This document shows, piece by piece, positions 53,856-62,645 of a DNA stretch of 64,000 nt. The stretch comes from Ostreococcus lucimarinus CCE9901. Taxonomy: Eukaryota > Chlorophyta > Mamiellophyceae > Mamiellales > Bathycoccaceae. The stretch covers positions 124,001-188,000 of the forward strand of contig NC_009361.1 of assembly GCF_000092065.1 (NCBI RefSeq), read 5' to 3'. The notes beneath the pieces are model-generated. The model was not told the DNA's origin. It did not search any database and was given only the letters and a program-made list of their open reading frames with translations. Every line of letters begins with the position of its first letter. Position 1 is the stretch's first letter. Both the position numbers and the translations under genes were made by a program.

Positions 53856-55784
53856 ATGACCATCCGCGGCCGCGCGCGATCGATATGCGTCCTTCTCGCC
53901 GCGCTCGCACTGACGACGAGCGCGTACGCCGCGCCGACCTCAGCGCCGCGCGCGCGCAGCCGCGCGACGCCCGCGCCCGCGACGTCTCGTCCCCGCGATT
54001 CCCCGGACATCGAAACATCGAACATCGACATGAACGACGTCGAGGCGTTTCTCACGCAAGCGCGCGATGAATTCATCGCGACCCGCGCGTCGCGCGGGTC
54101 TTCACACGGCCGCTCGACGACGACGTCTCCGGACGAAGCCGGTTTGGACTGGATCGCGTCGTTCTTCTCGCCTCGGGAACGTCGCCGCGGCTCTGCGGGT
54201 CGCGCGGCGCGTAATCGACGCGACTCGAACTTGCCTCCGGTTGAAGTGGATCAGACCGGCGTTGACTTCTACCTCACCGCGCGCGCGTACGCGCAAGAAC
54301 ACGCGGTGAGCGATCCTCGGGGCGGTCGGATGCGCATCGCTCGCGCAGAGGAACCGAATCAGTTTCAGTGGTGGTACGATTTCATTTGGCAAACGCAACA
54401 ACAAATCATCGCTTGCGAAGGACGAGAATCGTGCGAAGGTCTTTGGCATCAGTTCGGCGCGCAAGGCAGCATTTGTTGTGACGCCGGTGCCGAATTTTAC
54501 GGTCACGCTCACTTTTCGTGCGTCGAAAGTGTCGAACAATGCGAGGCGCTCACCACGTGCGCCTCGTCCGCCGATTGCGGCGTGAATCAAGTGTGTTGCG
54601 CGACGAAGCCGCATTCTGACGATTTGATGTGCGTGACGAGCTTTCAAGACTGCGCGGCGTACTGTCACTCCGATGCGCAGTGTAAAGCGGAGAAAGGCGA
54701 ACAGTGTTGCTACGACGAAGTACTCGGATACACGATTTGTATCCCGGAAGGGCTATCGTGTCCACCGCCCCCGCCAGAGTGCCCGACCACGGGACAGCCG
54801 ACGTGCCGCTCGGACTCCGAGCGCACGTGTTGCGGTGGCGTCTGTTGTCCGCCGGATGAAAACGGTGTTGAATGGTTGTGTTGCAGAATCTGTGACGAAA
54901 ATGTTTGCTACCGAGCTACCCCCTCTCTGGGGGACGGAAGCTACGAGTGTCCGGACCCATTTTGCCCGCGGCCTCCAGAGTGTTCGTCGCAAGCAGAGTT
55001 GAGTCAGTGCACGGATCCGGTGAACCCGATCGTCGCCGCGCAATCTGCGCGCAATGGCGATCCTCCGACCGGTAGCATTTGCTGCGGTGGTGTGTGCTGT
55101 GAGATCGGGGACCCCGATCTGGTGCCCATCGGCACATTCGGCCCGAACTTTTGCTGCTACGATTTCCCGGACGGTCCTTCTGGTTGGAGTTGCCAACCAG
55201 GCATCCCTGGTGACCCGCTTCCGACTCCCCCGCCCGGTTGCGCGCGACAACCTCCCAGCGCTCAGTGTCCGGCCGGTTCTGAGTATTTGGATACGTGCGT
55301 TGCTGACGATCAGTCTATTGGCGTGTGCTGTGGACCGGAAGTTGACGGCGGCGGGCTGACATGCTGCCCTGATGAATCCGTGTGTTGCGCCAACGTCGTG
55401 GACGGAGCGACCGTCGGTTACGAATGCAAAGCCCAGAATGAGTGCCAAGAGGGTGAGTTATGCAGGATACTCGGTGACTGTCCGAACTCTCAGCAATACT
55501 CGGTCTGTGGTTCGTGCGGACAGGGCAATAATGACTGCGCGCTGTCCTGCCAAGCGGGCGCAGGTGAGCCTCCGAACGACCCTTCGTGGATTTGTTCCAC
55601 CGTCGATGGTTGCGACCCAGTCGCCGACTACAACAACGGCCCGAGCGATGCCACGTGCGTGTGTAATAACGGAGCGTGCGGCGGCGCGACTCAATGTAAG
55701 ACAGGAGGGAATTGCTGCGCGTGCCAAGCTCGTGGCCCGCGCGGTGGCGTGCAATGCGACAACCCACCAACCGTATTGGTTTGA
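53856..55784 (+). CDS. Large secreted Cys-rich protein
   Basis: 642 residues with a clear signal peptide (RSICVLLAALALTTSAYA). Residues ~25-150 are Arg/Ser/Pro-rich, then an NQFQWWYDFIWQTQQQIIAC segment leads into ~450 residues with very many cysteines, often as CC pairs in recurring blocks (SICCDAGAEFYG, NQVCCATKPHSDD, EQCCYDEVLGYTIC, TCCGGVCCPPDENG, SICCGGVCCEIGD, GLTCCPDESVCC). The pattern recalls granulin/WAP-like disulphide modules but fits none precisely. Proline spacers separate blocks. Probably an extracellular matrix or scale-like protein in an otherwise naked cell. No enzyme motif is seen. Confidence 0.75.
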   Translation: MTIRGRARSICVLLAALALTTSAYAAPTSAPRARSRATPAPATSRPRDSPDIETSNIDMNDVEAFLTQARDEFIATRASRGSSHGRSTTTSPDEAGLDWIASFFSPRERRRGSAGRAARNRRDSNLPPVEVDQTGVDFYLTARAYAQEHAVSDPRGGRMRIARAEEPNQFQWWYDFIWQTQQQIIACEGRESCEGLWHQFGAQGSICCDAGAEFYGHAHFSCVESVEQCEALTTCASSADCGVNQVCCATKPHSDDLMCVTSFQDCAAYCHSDAQCKAEKGEQCCYDEVLGYTICIPEGLSCPPPPPECPTTGQPTCRSDSERTCCGGVCCPPDENGVEWLCCRICDENVCYRATPSLGDGSYECPDPFCPRPPECSSQAELSQCTDPVNPIVAAQSARNGDPPTGSICCGGVCCEIGDPDLVPIGTFGPNFCCYDFPDGPSGWSCQPGIPGDPLPTPPPGCARQPPSAQCPAGSEYLDTCVADDQSIGVCCGPEVDGGGLTCCPDESVCCANVVDGATVGYECKAQNECQEGELCRILGDCPNSQQYSVCGSCGQGNNDCALSCQAGAGEPPNDPSWICSTVDGCDPVADYNNGPSDATCVCNNGACGGATQCKTGGNCCACQARGPRGGVQCDNPPTVLV

Positions 55785-55907
55785 TCGACAGCGCAGACGT
55801 TTTGAGGCGAGGGTGGGAGGACAAATATTAAGGATGGATGACTATGTGTGCCAACGTCTCGCGGTCTTACAACATCATTACAACATACTGGTACATTGAT
55901 TGTGAAT

Positions 55908-56711
55908 TTATTTACTCGATCCATCAAACGGCTTTCGCGCAATGATGGCCGAGGCGGCGCCGAACGGGAACAACGCCGAGATTTCCACCGCTTCGGCGCC
56001 GAGCGCCTCGAGTTCGTCTGCGACTTCTCTGGGCGTCCTCGCGCGCTCGATCGAAGTGCCCAGGTACGCGTACGCCTTCTTTTCGCCCGTCATCAACGCG
56101 CCGACGAGCGGCAGTACGAAGCGCAACCACAACCGCAACACCGCGCCGAAAATTCCCGTCGGCGGAAACGCATCTAAAATCAACAGCGTGCCGTTCGGCT
56201 TGCACACGCGGAACATCTCCCTCAACGTCTCCGGCACGTCGGAGAAATTTCTGAGCGTGTAGCACGTCGTCACGCAGTCAAACGACGCGTCCGCGAACCT
56301 CAACTTCCCCGCGTTCCCGACCTCGTACTTCGCCTCGCCCGGCGTCAACCGACGCGCTTCCTCGATCATATTTTTCGAGCAATCCACGCCGACGACGTCG
56401 AGCGCTAAATAATTCATCGCCTCGTACTCCAAAAACCGCGTGACGTTTCCCGTGCCGCACCCGACGTCGAGCACCGAGTCTCCTCTTCGAAACACCCTTC
56501 TCCCTCTCGCGAACGCCGGCGCGAACGTCGCGACGAGCCCCGCGGACAGCGCTTTCCTTCGCCATCGATCGACGAAGCCCAGCGCGAGGACCGCGTTCAC
56601 CGCGTCGTAGCGATGCGCGACGACGTCGAAGAGCTGCGAGACGAATTCGAGCTTCGCGTCGCCCGTGAGCGTCGTCCCGCGCTCCGCGGACGTCGCTCGA
56701 AACGTCGACAT
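55908..56711 (-). CDS. UbiE/COQ5/MenG-family C-methyltransferase
   Basis: 267 residues from the ATG at 56711. The UbiE signature series is complete: KLEFVSQLFDVVAHRYDAVN, SAM-binding DSVLDVGCGTGNVTRFL, FDCVTTCYTLRNFSDVPETL, LREMFRVCKPNGTLLILDAF, and a YLGTSIERARTP block. Members methylate the ring of ubiquinone, menaquinone or phylloquinone precursors. The N-terminus is short, so mitochondrial or plastid targeting cannot be decided, and COQ5 and MenG are both possible. Confidence 0.85.
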   Translation of the reverse strand: MSTFRATSAERGTTLTGDAKLEFVSQLFDVVAHRYDAVNAVLALGFVDRWRRKALSAGLVATFAPAFARGRRVFRRGDSVLDVGCGTGNVTRFLEYEAMNYLALDVVGVDCSKNMIEEARRLTPGEAKYEVGNAGKLRFADASFDCVTTCYTLRNFSDVPETLREMFRVCKPNGTLLILDAFPPTGIFGAVLRLWLRFVLPLVGALMTGEKKAYAYLGTSIERARTPREVADELEALGAEAVEISALFPFGAASAIIARKPFDGSSK

Positions 56712-56914
56712 TGACTTCCACGCGCGCGTCGTCGCGACGCGCGGTCGAGCGCGCGCGCGACGCGACGCGACGCGACGCGCGACGCTGTGCCGATTTCGAT
56801 TTCGGAGTCGAGGGTTTGTCGCGCGCGCTTTATCCGTCGGCACACGCGCGCGCGCCGATCGCCCGCGCGCGCGGGCCGAGCGCTCGAGTCGCGACGCCGT
56901 CGAGCGCGCGAGCG

Positions 56915-58645
56915 ATGTCGACCGCGATGCGCGCGACGGCCGCGCCGACGCGCGGCGGCGCCGGAAGTCGGATTCGAGGACCGTCCCGAAGACGACGCAT
57001 CGAAACGCGAAGAACGCCGTCGCACCGCGCGCACGCGACGGTGTGCGCGTCGGCGTCCGCGACGGTGGCGCGAGAGACGCAACGCGCGGCGTTTGATCGC
57101 GCGCTGTCGCTCGGGAACAACGTCGTGCCGCTGTATCGAAGGATTTTTGACGATCAGCTGACGCCCATCCTGGCGTATCGACTGCTCGTCAAGGAGGACG
57201 AGCGCGAGGCGCCGAGCTTTTTGCTCGAGTCCGTCGTCGGTGGGACGCAGATTGGACGCTATTCGTTCCTCGGACGACGACCGGTGATGGAGGTGACGGC
57301 GAAGGATTACGAGGTGACGGTGACGCGACACGAGGGCGGGGGGGCGGCGAGCGAGACGACGACGGAGCGGGATCCGATGGAGGTGATGAAGCGAATCGGG
57401 GAGAGCTGGCGAGCGTGTAAGACGCCCGGGTTACCGGATTGCTTCGCGGGTGGATGGGTCGGGTTCACGGGGTACGACACGGTGAGATATCAGTATCAAA
57501 GCAAGCTCGGTTTCGAAGGCGCGCCGAAGGACGATAGGTCGCTGCCGGATATTCATCTCGGATTGTATAAGGATGTTGTGGTGTTCGATAACGCCACAAA
57601 ACAGCTCTATGCGGTACACTGGGTGATGGTTGACGAATACTCGAGCGCCGACGAGGCGTACACAACGGGTATGGACGCTTTGGACGCGATGATAGACGAC
57701 TTGCAGCCGTCCAAGTCCCCGCCGATGAAGCAAGGATACGTCAACTTGGAGCTAAATCAGCGACCGAGCGAACCAAAAGATAGCACGATGACCAAGGATG
57801 AGTTTTTGGGGGCGGTAGCGGCGACGAAGGAGCATATCAAAGCGGGTGACATCTTCCAACTCGTTCTCAGCCATAGATTTCAACGGAAGACGTCCGTGGA
57901 CCCGTTCGAAGTGTACCGAGCTTTGCGAGTCGTCAACCCGTCGCCGTACATGATTTATTACCAGGGTCGAGACTGCATCCTAGTCGCATCGAGCCCTGAA
58001 ATCTTGTGCCGCGTCGACAAGGCGCGCACGGTGGTGAACCGTCCGCTAGCGGGAACGCGCATGCGAGGGAAGACGCCTGAAGAAGACGAGGCGCTCGAGG
58101 TGGATCTCCTAGCGGATGAAAAGGAGCGCGCCGAGCACGTTATGCTCGTCGATCTTGGGCGAAATGACGTCGGTCGCGTATCCAAGGCTGGTACGGTCAA
58201 AGTCGAGAAGCTCATGGAAATTGAACGCTATTCTCACGTGATGCACATTTCCTCTACTGTGACGGGTAACTTAGTAGACGACCTCGGCCCGTGGGACGTG
58301 CTCCGTGCAGCGTTGCCCGCGGGCACAGTCAGCGGCGCGCCGAAGGTCCGCGCGATGCAGATTATCGACAACTTAGAGGTGACGCGTCGCGGTCCGTACG
58401 GTGGTGGCATCGGCTACGTAGGCTTCACCGGCGAGATGGACATGGCGCTCGCGTTGCGCACCATGGTCGTTCCGACTCGCCAGGCCAAAGAAACTAACGG
58501 TTCGCGCGAGTGGATGATTCACCTTCAAGCTGGCGCTGGGATCGTCGCGGATTCCAATCCAGAGAGTGAGTATCAAGAGACTGTCAACAAGGCGGCGGCG
58601 CTCGGTAGAGCCATCGACCTCGCGGAGAGCGCGTTTACGGATTGA
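56915..58645 (+). CDS. ASA: Anthranilate synthase alpha subunit
   Basis: 576 residues from the ATG at 56915; the frame is open further upstream without an earlier good ATG. A plastid transit peptide of ~50 residues precedes the TrpE domain. Feedback-site elements include LLESVVGGTQIGRYSFLGRR and NPSPYMIYYQGRD. The catalytic core carries SSPEILCRV, VNRPLAGTRMRGKTPEED, VDLGRNDVGRVSKAG, AALPAGTVSGAPKVRAMQII and LQAGAGIVADSNPESEYQET. It forms anthranilate from chorismate and ammonia (from a beta glutaminase subunit), the first committed step of tryptophan synthesis. No fused glutaminase is present. Confidence 0.96.
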   Translation: MSTAMRATAAPTRGGAGSRIRGPSRRRRIETRRTPSHRAHATVCASASATVARETQRAAFDRALSLGNNVVPLYRRIFDDQLTPILAYRLLVKEDEREAPSFLLESVVGGTQIGRYSFLGRRPVMEVTAKDYEVTVTRHEGGGAASETTTERDPMEVMKRIGESWRACKTPGLPDCFAGGWVGFTGYDTVRYQYQSKLGFEGAPKDDRSLPDIHLGLYKDVVVFDNATKQLYAVHWVMVDEYSSADEAYTTGMDALDAMIDDLQPSKSPPMKQGYVNLELNQRPSEPKDSTMTKDEFLGAVAATKEHIKAGDIFQLVLSHRFQRKTSVDPFEVYRALRVVNPSPYMIYYQGRDCILVASSPEILCRVDKARTVVNRPLAGTRMRGKTPEEDEALEVDLLADEKERAEHVMLVDLGRNDVGRVSKAGTVKVEKLMEIERYSHVMHISSTVTGNLVDDLGPWDVLRAALPAGTVSGAPKVRAMQIIDNLEVTRRGPYGGGIGYVGFTGEMDMALALRTMVVPTRQAKETNGSREWMIHLQAGAGIVADSNPESEYQETVNKAAALGRAIDLAESAFTD

Positions 58646-58755
58646 GATTAATTATCACGCGTCGAGATTTTAATAAGCATGGATTGTTGATTCGTCTAAC
58701 GATGTATTCAAAACTGGTGTCACATACGACGTTCCCGACTGTATCCAGTGTCACA

Positions 58756-60317
58756 TTACGTCTTTTGTTTTTTGTTCCCCATGGGTCGGCCTTTTGCAAA
58801 GTACCCGCTCGCATTTTTCGCCGGCTTTTTCTTACCCCGCTTTCCTTTGCGTTTCTTTTTCGCAGAAGCCGCTTCGCCTTCTTCTTCCGACGAGTCTTCG
58901 TCATCTTCGACATCATCAAGTACGTCGACGGAAACGTCGTTATAATCGTCGAGGTTGATCGCGTCGTCCGCATCCGCACGCGCTCGTTTCTTGCCGCGCG
59001 CTTCGATTATTTGCTTCTGGTCGCGCGCCGCGCGCTTGCGACCGCTCACGACGTGTTTGGGAAAGTCCAACGCAACGCCCCGGATCGCGCCCGGCTCTTT
59101 CGGAGGTTCGCGCGTCTTGCACCAAGAAGGATCCATTTGGACGATGCGGCGAAGTAAAAATCCGTTCCTGCTATCAACGGGCGCCGTGATGACGGTGAAC
59201 GCGTGCTCAAACGCGCTCTTCACCTGCCTGCACGCGTACGAGTTCCTACCGAGATCATTCGTTTCGTCTTGTGGGTCTTCGATCGCCCACAAGAACGGCC
59301 GAGAGTCTTCGTACATGCCCTTGTCGCGTTTCTTAAAAAAGCCTGGACCTTTGCCTCCGCATGAGATCCCAACCTCTTCCGCGACGAGCCTGCGACCGAA
59401 GAGCTCAAAAAAGTCGATGAGGAGCGTTCCTAGGCAGCCTTCGCTAGCATCGCTCGCGCCGTGCGACCCCGCCCACGTCGATTTACACGTCGTGTTGTGC
59501 AACTGCAAATGAGCCATCACCATGCAAAGCAGCGCGTAAGAGCCGATGCCACCGGAATACACCTCGTTGAGCCCGCGTTGATGAAGAAACGCCTTCAACA
59601 CCGTGGTGAGCGGACGCAACGCGGGAAACCTTCGCATGTTTTCTCGAACGATCTCCGCGCTCGCCGGCCCGTTCGCGACGTCGAAACTAATGTCAAACTG
59701 ATGTCCGCTTTCCACTTCTTCGAATTTCACGATGGGCACGCGCGCCTTGGCTATGAGTTGTATCTTGATCGCCATGCCGCGTCGCGCCAAGGCGACGGCG
59801 AGCGCCTTCAAACACAGACCCGCATTTTTTGCACCACTGTCCAAGATCACGGCATCGATGTCCGAGCTCGGCAAGTACATGCCGGTCGCAAACGAACCGT
59901 GAACTTCGAATCGAGCGTCGGGCCAGATCCCGTTCACCACCGCTCGCACGCGTTCGACGGCGGCGGCGCGCGACGTCGCTTCCTCCTCGGTGGGCTCTAA
60001 ATACCTACTGAAATCCACGATTTCGGTGTGCAGCCTGATCAGAGGCGACTGTAAATTCCTCAAACGTTTCACCGTTCCCGGCGGGCACCATCGCGGATTC
60101 TCGTTCGGATCGAAGTACTCCTCCTCGGCTTCCTCCTCCTCCACCGCGAGCGCCTTGACCGCCGTCGCGCTCGCGCTTCCCGGTTCGTTCCGTATCGGCG
60201 CCGCGTCCAGGTACGAAAAGTCGATGACATCCTCACCCAGTCCACCTCGCGTCACCGGCAACGCGCGCACCGCGGCTTTATCGCCACCGATCCGCGACTG
60301 AACGTTCGCGTCTTCGT

Positions 60318-60348
<31 letters not shown>

Positions 60349-60426
60349 GACCACCGCCGTCCCGAGCCCGAGTCCTCCGAGCGCGCGCTCGTACCTCGGC
60401 GCCTCGATCTCTCCCGCCTCCGTCAT
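58756..60426 (-). CDS. Non-canonical poly(A) polymerase, TRF4/PAPD5-type
   Basis: 556 residues. A Thr run from a triplet repeat lies near residue 35. The nucleotidyltransferase domain has HGSFATGMYLPSSDIDAVIL (Gly-Ser plus Asp-x-Asp) and a third Asp in HQFDISFDVANG, followed by a PAP-associated domain (GIGSYALLCMVMAHLQLH, LGTLLIDFFELFGRR, NGFLLRRIVQMDPSW replaced-type end). The C-terminal ~120 residues are Lys/Arg and acidic clusters, a nuclear or nucleolar signature. In TRAMP complexes such enzymes oligoadenylate nuclear RNAs for exosome decay. Its ATG lies 6 bases after an in-frame stop of a small upstream ORF. Confidence 0.9.
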
Positions 60427-60432
60427 CGCGCG

Positions 60433-60804
60433 CTACCCCTCGCGCGCGTCGTTCGTCTCGTCGTTCGTCTCGTCGTTCGCGTCGCCCTCGCGCGCGCGTT
60501 CGTCCTCGTCCTCGTCCCTCGTCGCCGTCCCCTCGCGCGCCTCTCGTCGTCGTCGCCACGCCTCCCACGCGCGTCGCGCCGCGCTCCACGCCAGCGACGC
60601 CGCGAGCAGCGCGTTCCCGACGTTGCGCGCGCGCGCGTCGTTCTCCGCGCGTTTCCTCTCCTCGACGAATTCCTCCACGTCGTCCAGCGTCACGCGCTGT
60701 TCGCGCGGCGCCGTCGCGAGCGACGCCGTCTCCGTCGACGCCGTCGCCGCGGCGCGCTTCGACAGCGTGAACGCGCCGTCGCTCGTCGATCGCCGCGCGA
60801 ACAT
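60433..60804 (-). CDS. Small membrane-type ORF upstream of TRF4-like gene
   Basis: 123 residues from the ATG at 60804 (60837 is an in-frame alternative). Features: LSKRAAATASTETASLATAP leader, a Glu/Arg helical stretch (TLDDVEEFVEERKRAENDAR), a hydrophobic helix (NALLAASLAWSAARRAWEAW) and an acidic tail with NDETNDETND. The TAG stop at 60433-60435 is in the same frame as, and two codons before, the ATG of the poly(A) polymerase, so both may lie on one transcript. No family is recognised. Confidence 0.45.
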   Translation of the reverse strand: MFARRSTSDGAFTLSKRAAATASTETASLATAPREQRVTLDDVEEFVEERKRAENDARARNVGNALLAASLAWSAARRAWEAWRRRREAREGTATRDEDEDERAREGDANDETNDETNDAREG

Positions 60805-60933
60805 TCGCGTCCAACGCGTCGCGATGTGCCGACGCATTCGGCGGCGCATTCGTCGACGCGCGTCGTCGCGCGCGTCGTCACCGCGCGCGTCCGCGACGGC
60901 GACGCGTCTTCGCGCGGCTCGCGCGCCGCGCGC

Positions 60934-61800
60934 ATGGCGTCGACGCGCGACGAACGCGACGCGCGCGCGACGAATGCGACGCCGACGATTCGCGCGCTCG
61001 ACGGACGCGCGTTCGTGCACGACGCCGCGGACGTCGTCGAGCTGCGCGAGCGACGGCGGGTGATCGGCGCCATGGTGGGCGCGCTCCCGGGGTTTCGCTC
61101 GCAGGACGTCGCGCGCGGGCTGCCGCTGGAGCTCACGGCGGAGGAGACGGCGCTGTGCGTCGAGCGCGGGTGGGCGCGGTTGACCGAAGAGCGGGACGGC
61201 GACGACGCGGGGGCGACGGGAAGGGAGAGAGCGACGGAGGGAGACGACGCGACGCGGGATGACGCGGTGAAGCGGGCGAAAGCGAGGGCGAAGGCGAAGA
61301 GGGACGGTCGAGGATGGGGCGGGGGGGGCGCGAAGCGGGCGAAGAGCGCGCCGGCGACGAACGTCTCGGGATGGGAAAAAGTCGTCGCGGGGGAGTCGTC
61401 GTTCGTGTCGGTGCCGCTGACGAACGATGGGGACGGCGAGGAGGAGGACGCGCGGTGGAGCTTTCCGTCGACGCGCGAAGAGCGCGAGCGATACGCGGTG
61501 TTTAAAGATTTGCACGATAAATCGTTTTACATGACATCCGGCGCCAAGTTTGGGAGCGACTTTCTGGCGTATCCGGGGGATCCGATCCTGTTTCACGCGC
61601 ACTACACCGTGCGAATAGTTTCGTGGGACGCGGTGATACACCCGTTGGTCATCGCCGCGACGACGCGGATGTCGAACGCGGCGAGGAAGAACTTCGTCGT
61701 CGCCGCGGTTCGCGCGACGGATGCAAACGGCGAAAACTTTGAGGTTCGCTACTTCACCATGGAGGCCGACGTGGACTTGTCTTCGAATCGGGGATACTAG
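60934..61800 (+). CDS. SEN34: tRNA-splicing endonuclease subunit Sen34
   Basis: 288 residues from the ATG at 60934. The N-terminal domain (~30-85) has RRRVIGAMVGALPGFRSQD and LPLELTAEETALCVERGWAR. After a basic linker, the catalytic core reads YAVFKDLHDKSFYMTSGAKF then GSDFLAYPGDPILFHAHYTV; the Tyr of YPGD and His of FHAHY fit the Tyr/His/Lys triad, with a C-terminal Lys in SNAARKNFVV. Sen34 cuts at the 3' splice site of intron-containing pre-tRNAs as part of the Sen2/15/34/54 complex. Confidence 0.92.
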   Translation: MASTRDERDARATNATPTIRALDGRAFVHDAADVVELRERRRVIGAMVGALPGFRSQDVARGLPLELTAEETALCVERGWARLTEERDGDDAGATGRERATEGDDATRDDAVKRAKARAKAKRDGRGWGGGGAKRAKSAPATNVSGWEKVVAGESSFVSVPLTNDGDGEEEDARWSFPSTREERERYAVFKDLHDKSFYMTSGAKFGSDFLAYPGDPILFHAHYTVRIVSWDAVIHPLVIAATTRMSNAARKNFVVAAVRATDANGENFEVRYFTMEADVDLSSNRGY

Positions 61801-61822
61801 ATAATTACAGAGTTGTAGAACA

Positions 61823-62582
61823 CTACTTAGTCGCTAATTCGGCCTCGAGATCCGCGATCGCGCCTTCGATCGCCGCGCATTTCCGCGTCGTCGCGTACCA
61901 CTCGCGCTCGAGCGCGGAAATTTCCTTCGCCGCGCTCTCTTGCTGCAACTTCCGCATCACGTTCAGCTCGTTCACCTCCGTGCGTACGCGCGCCAGCTCC
62001 TCCTCGTACGCCTTCACCGCCGCGTCTCCCCACGCGTTCCTCGCCCGCCACGCCGCCGGCGCGTACTTCAGCGCCAGCTCCAAATTCGCGCGTCTCGTCG
62101 CCTGATGTTCCAACTGCGCGCGCGCGTTTTCGATCGCCTTCTCCCACGCCTCCGCGCTCTCGCGCTCGCTCCGCGGCGGCGGATCGAGCCTGTACCGCAT
62201 CGTGTCCGGAATCACCATCGATCTCCCGCTCGCGACGCGCGCGAGTTCATCCGCGACCATCCTTCCCGCGCGTCGCTCCAGCCCGTCGTCGCCGCTCGGC
62301 GCCAGCGCGTCGAGGCGATCCCTCCCCCTGCTCTTCATCCGTCGCATCTGCGCCCGCGTTCGCGCCGTCAGTCCCTCGATCGCGCGGCGTTCGCATCGCG
62401 TCGCCGCGCACCTCCTCGGCGACGGCTTGGTCGACGCGCGCGCGCCAGTCTCCTCCCGGCGTCGCGTCGACGTACGGCAGCGCGTCCGCGGCCGCGCCCG
62501 ATGCCGTCCACTCGCGCCGCGCGACGCCCTCGAGCGCCGACGCCGGGAGCGCCGGGACGTCGCGCGCGTCGTCGCGCGGCAT
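61823..62582 (-). CDS. SPF27: Pre-mRNA splicing factor SPF27 (BCAS2/MOS4)
   Basis: Spliced: exon 1 is 62412-62582 and exon 2 is 61823-62347. The intron is only 64 bp, with a GTGCGCG donor, a GGGACTGACG branch motif and a GGCGCAG acceptor, phase 0; 231 residues. Exon 1 carries DALPYVDATPGGDWRARVDQ and ends AVAEE; exon 2 begins MRRMKSRGRDRLD, restoring the family's VD..I.EEM pattern. The C-terminal helices (LELALKYAPAAWRARNAW, VNELNVMRKLQQESA, LEREWYATTRKCAAIEGAIA) match BCAS2. It is a core member of the PRP19/NineTeen complex that activates the spliceosome. Confidence 0.93.
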
Positions 62583-62645
62583 CGTCGCGGCGCGGCGCGT
62601 CGAGCGGGCGCGCGCGCGTCGGTCGGCGCCACTCGGCGGCGCGGA

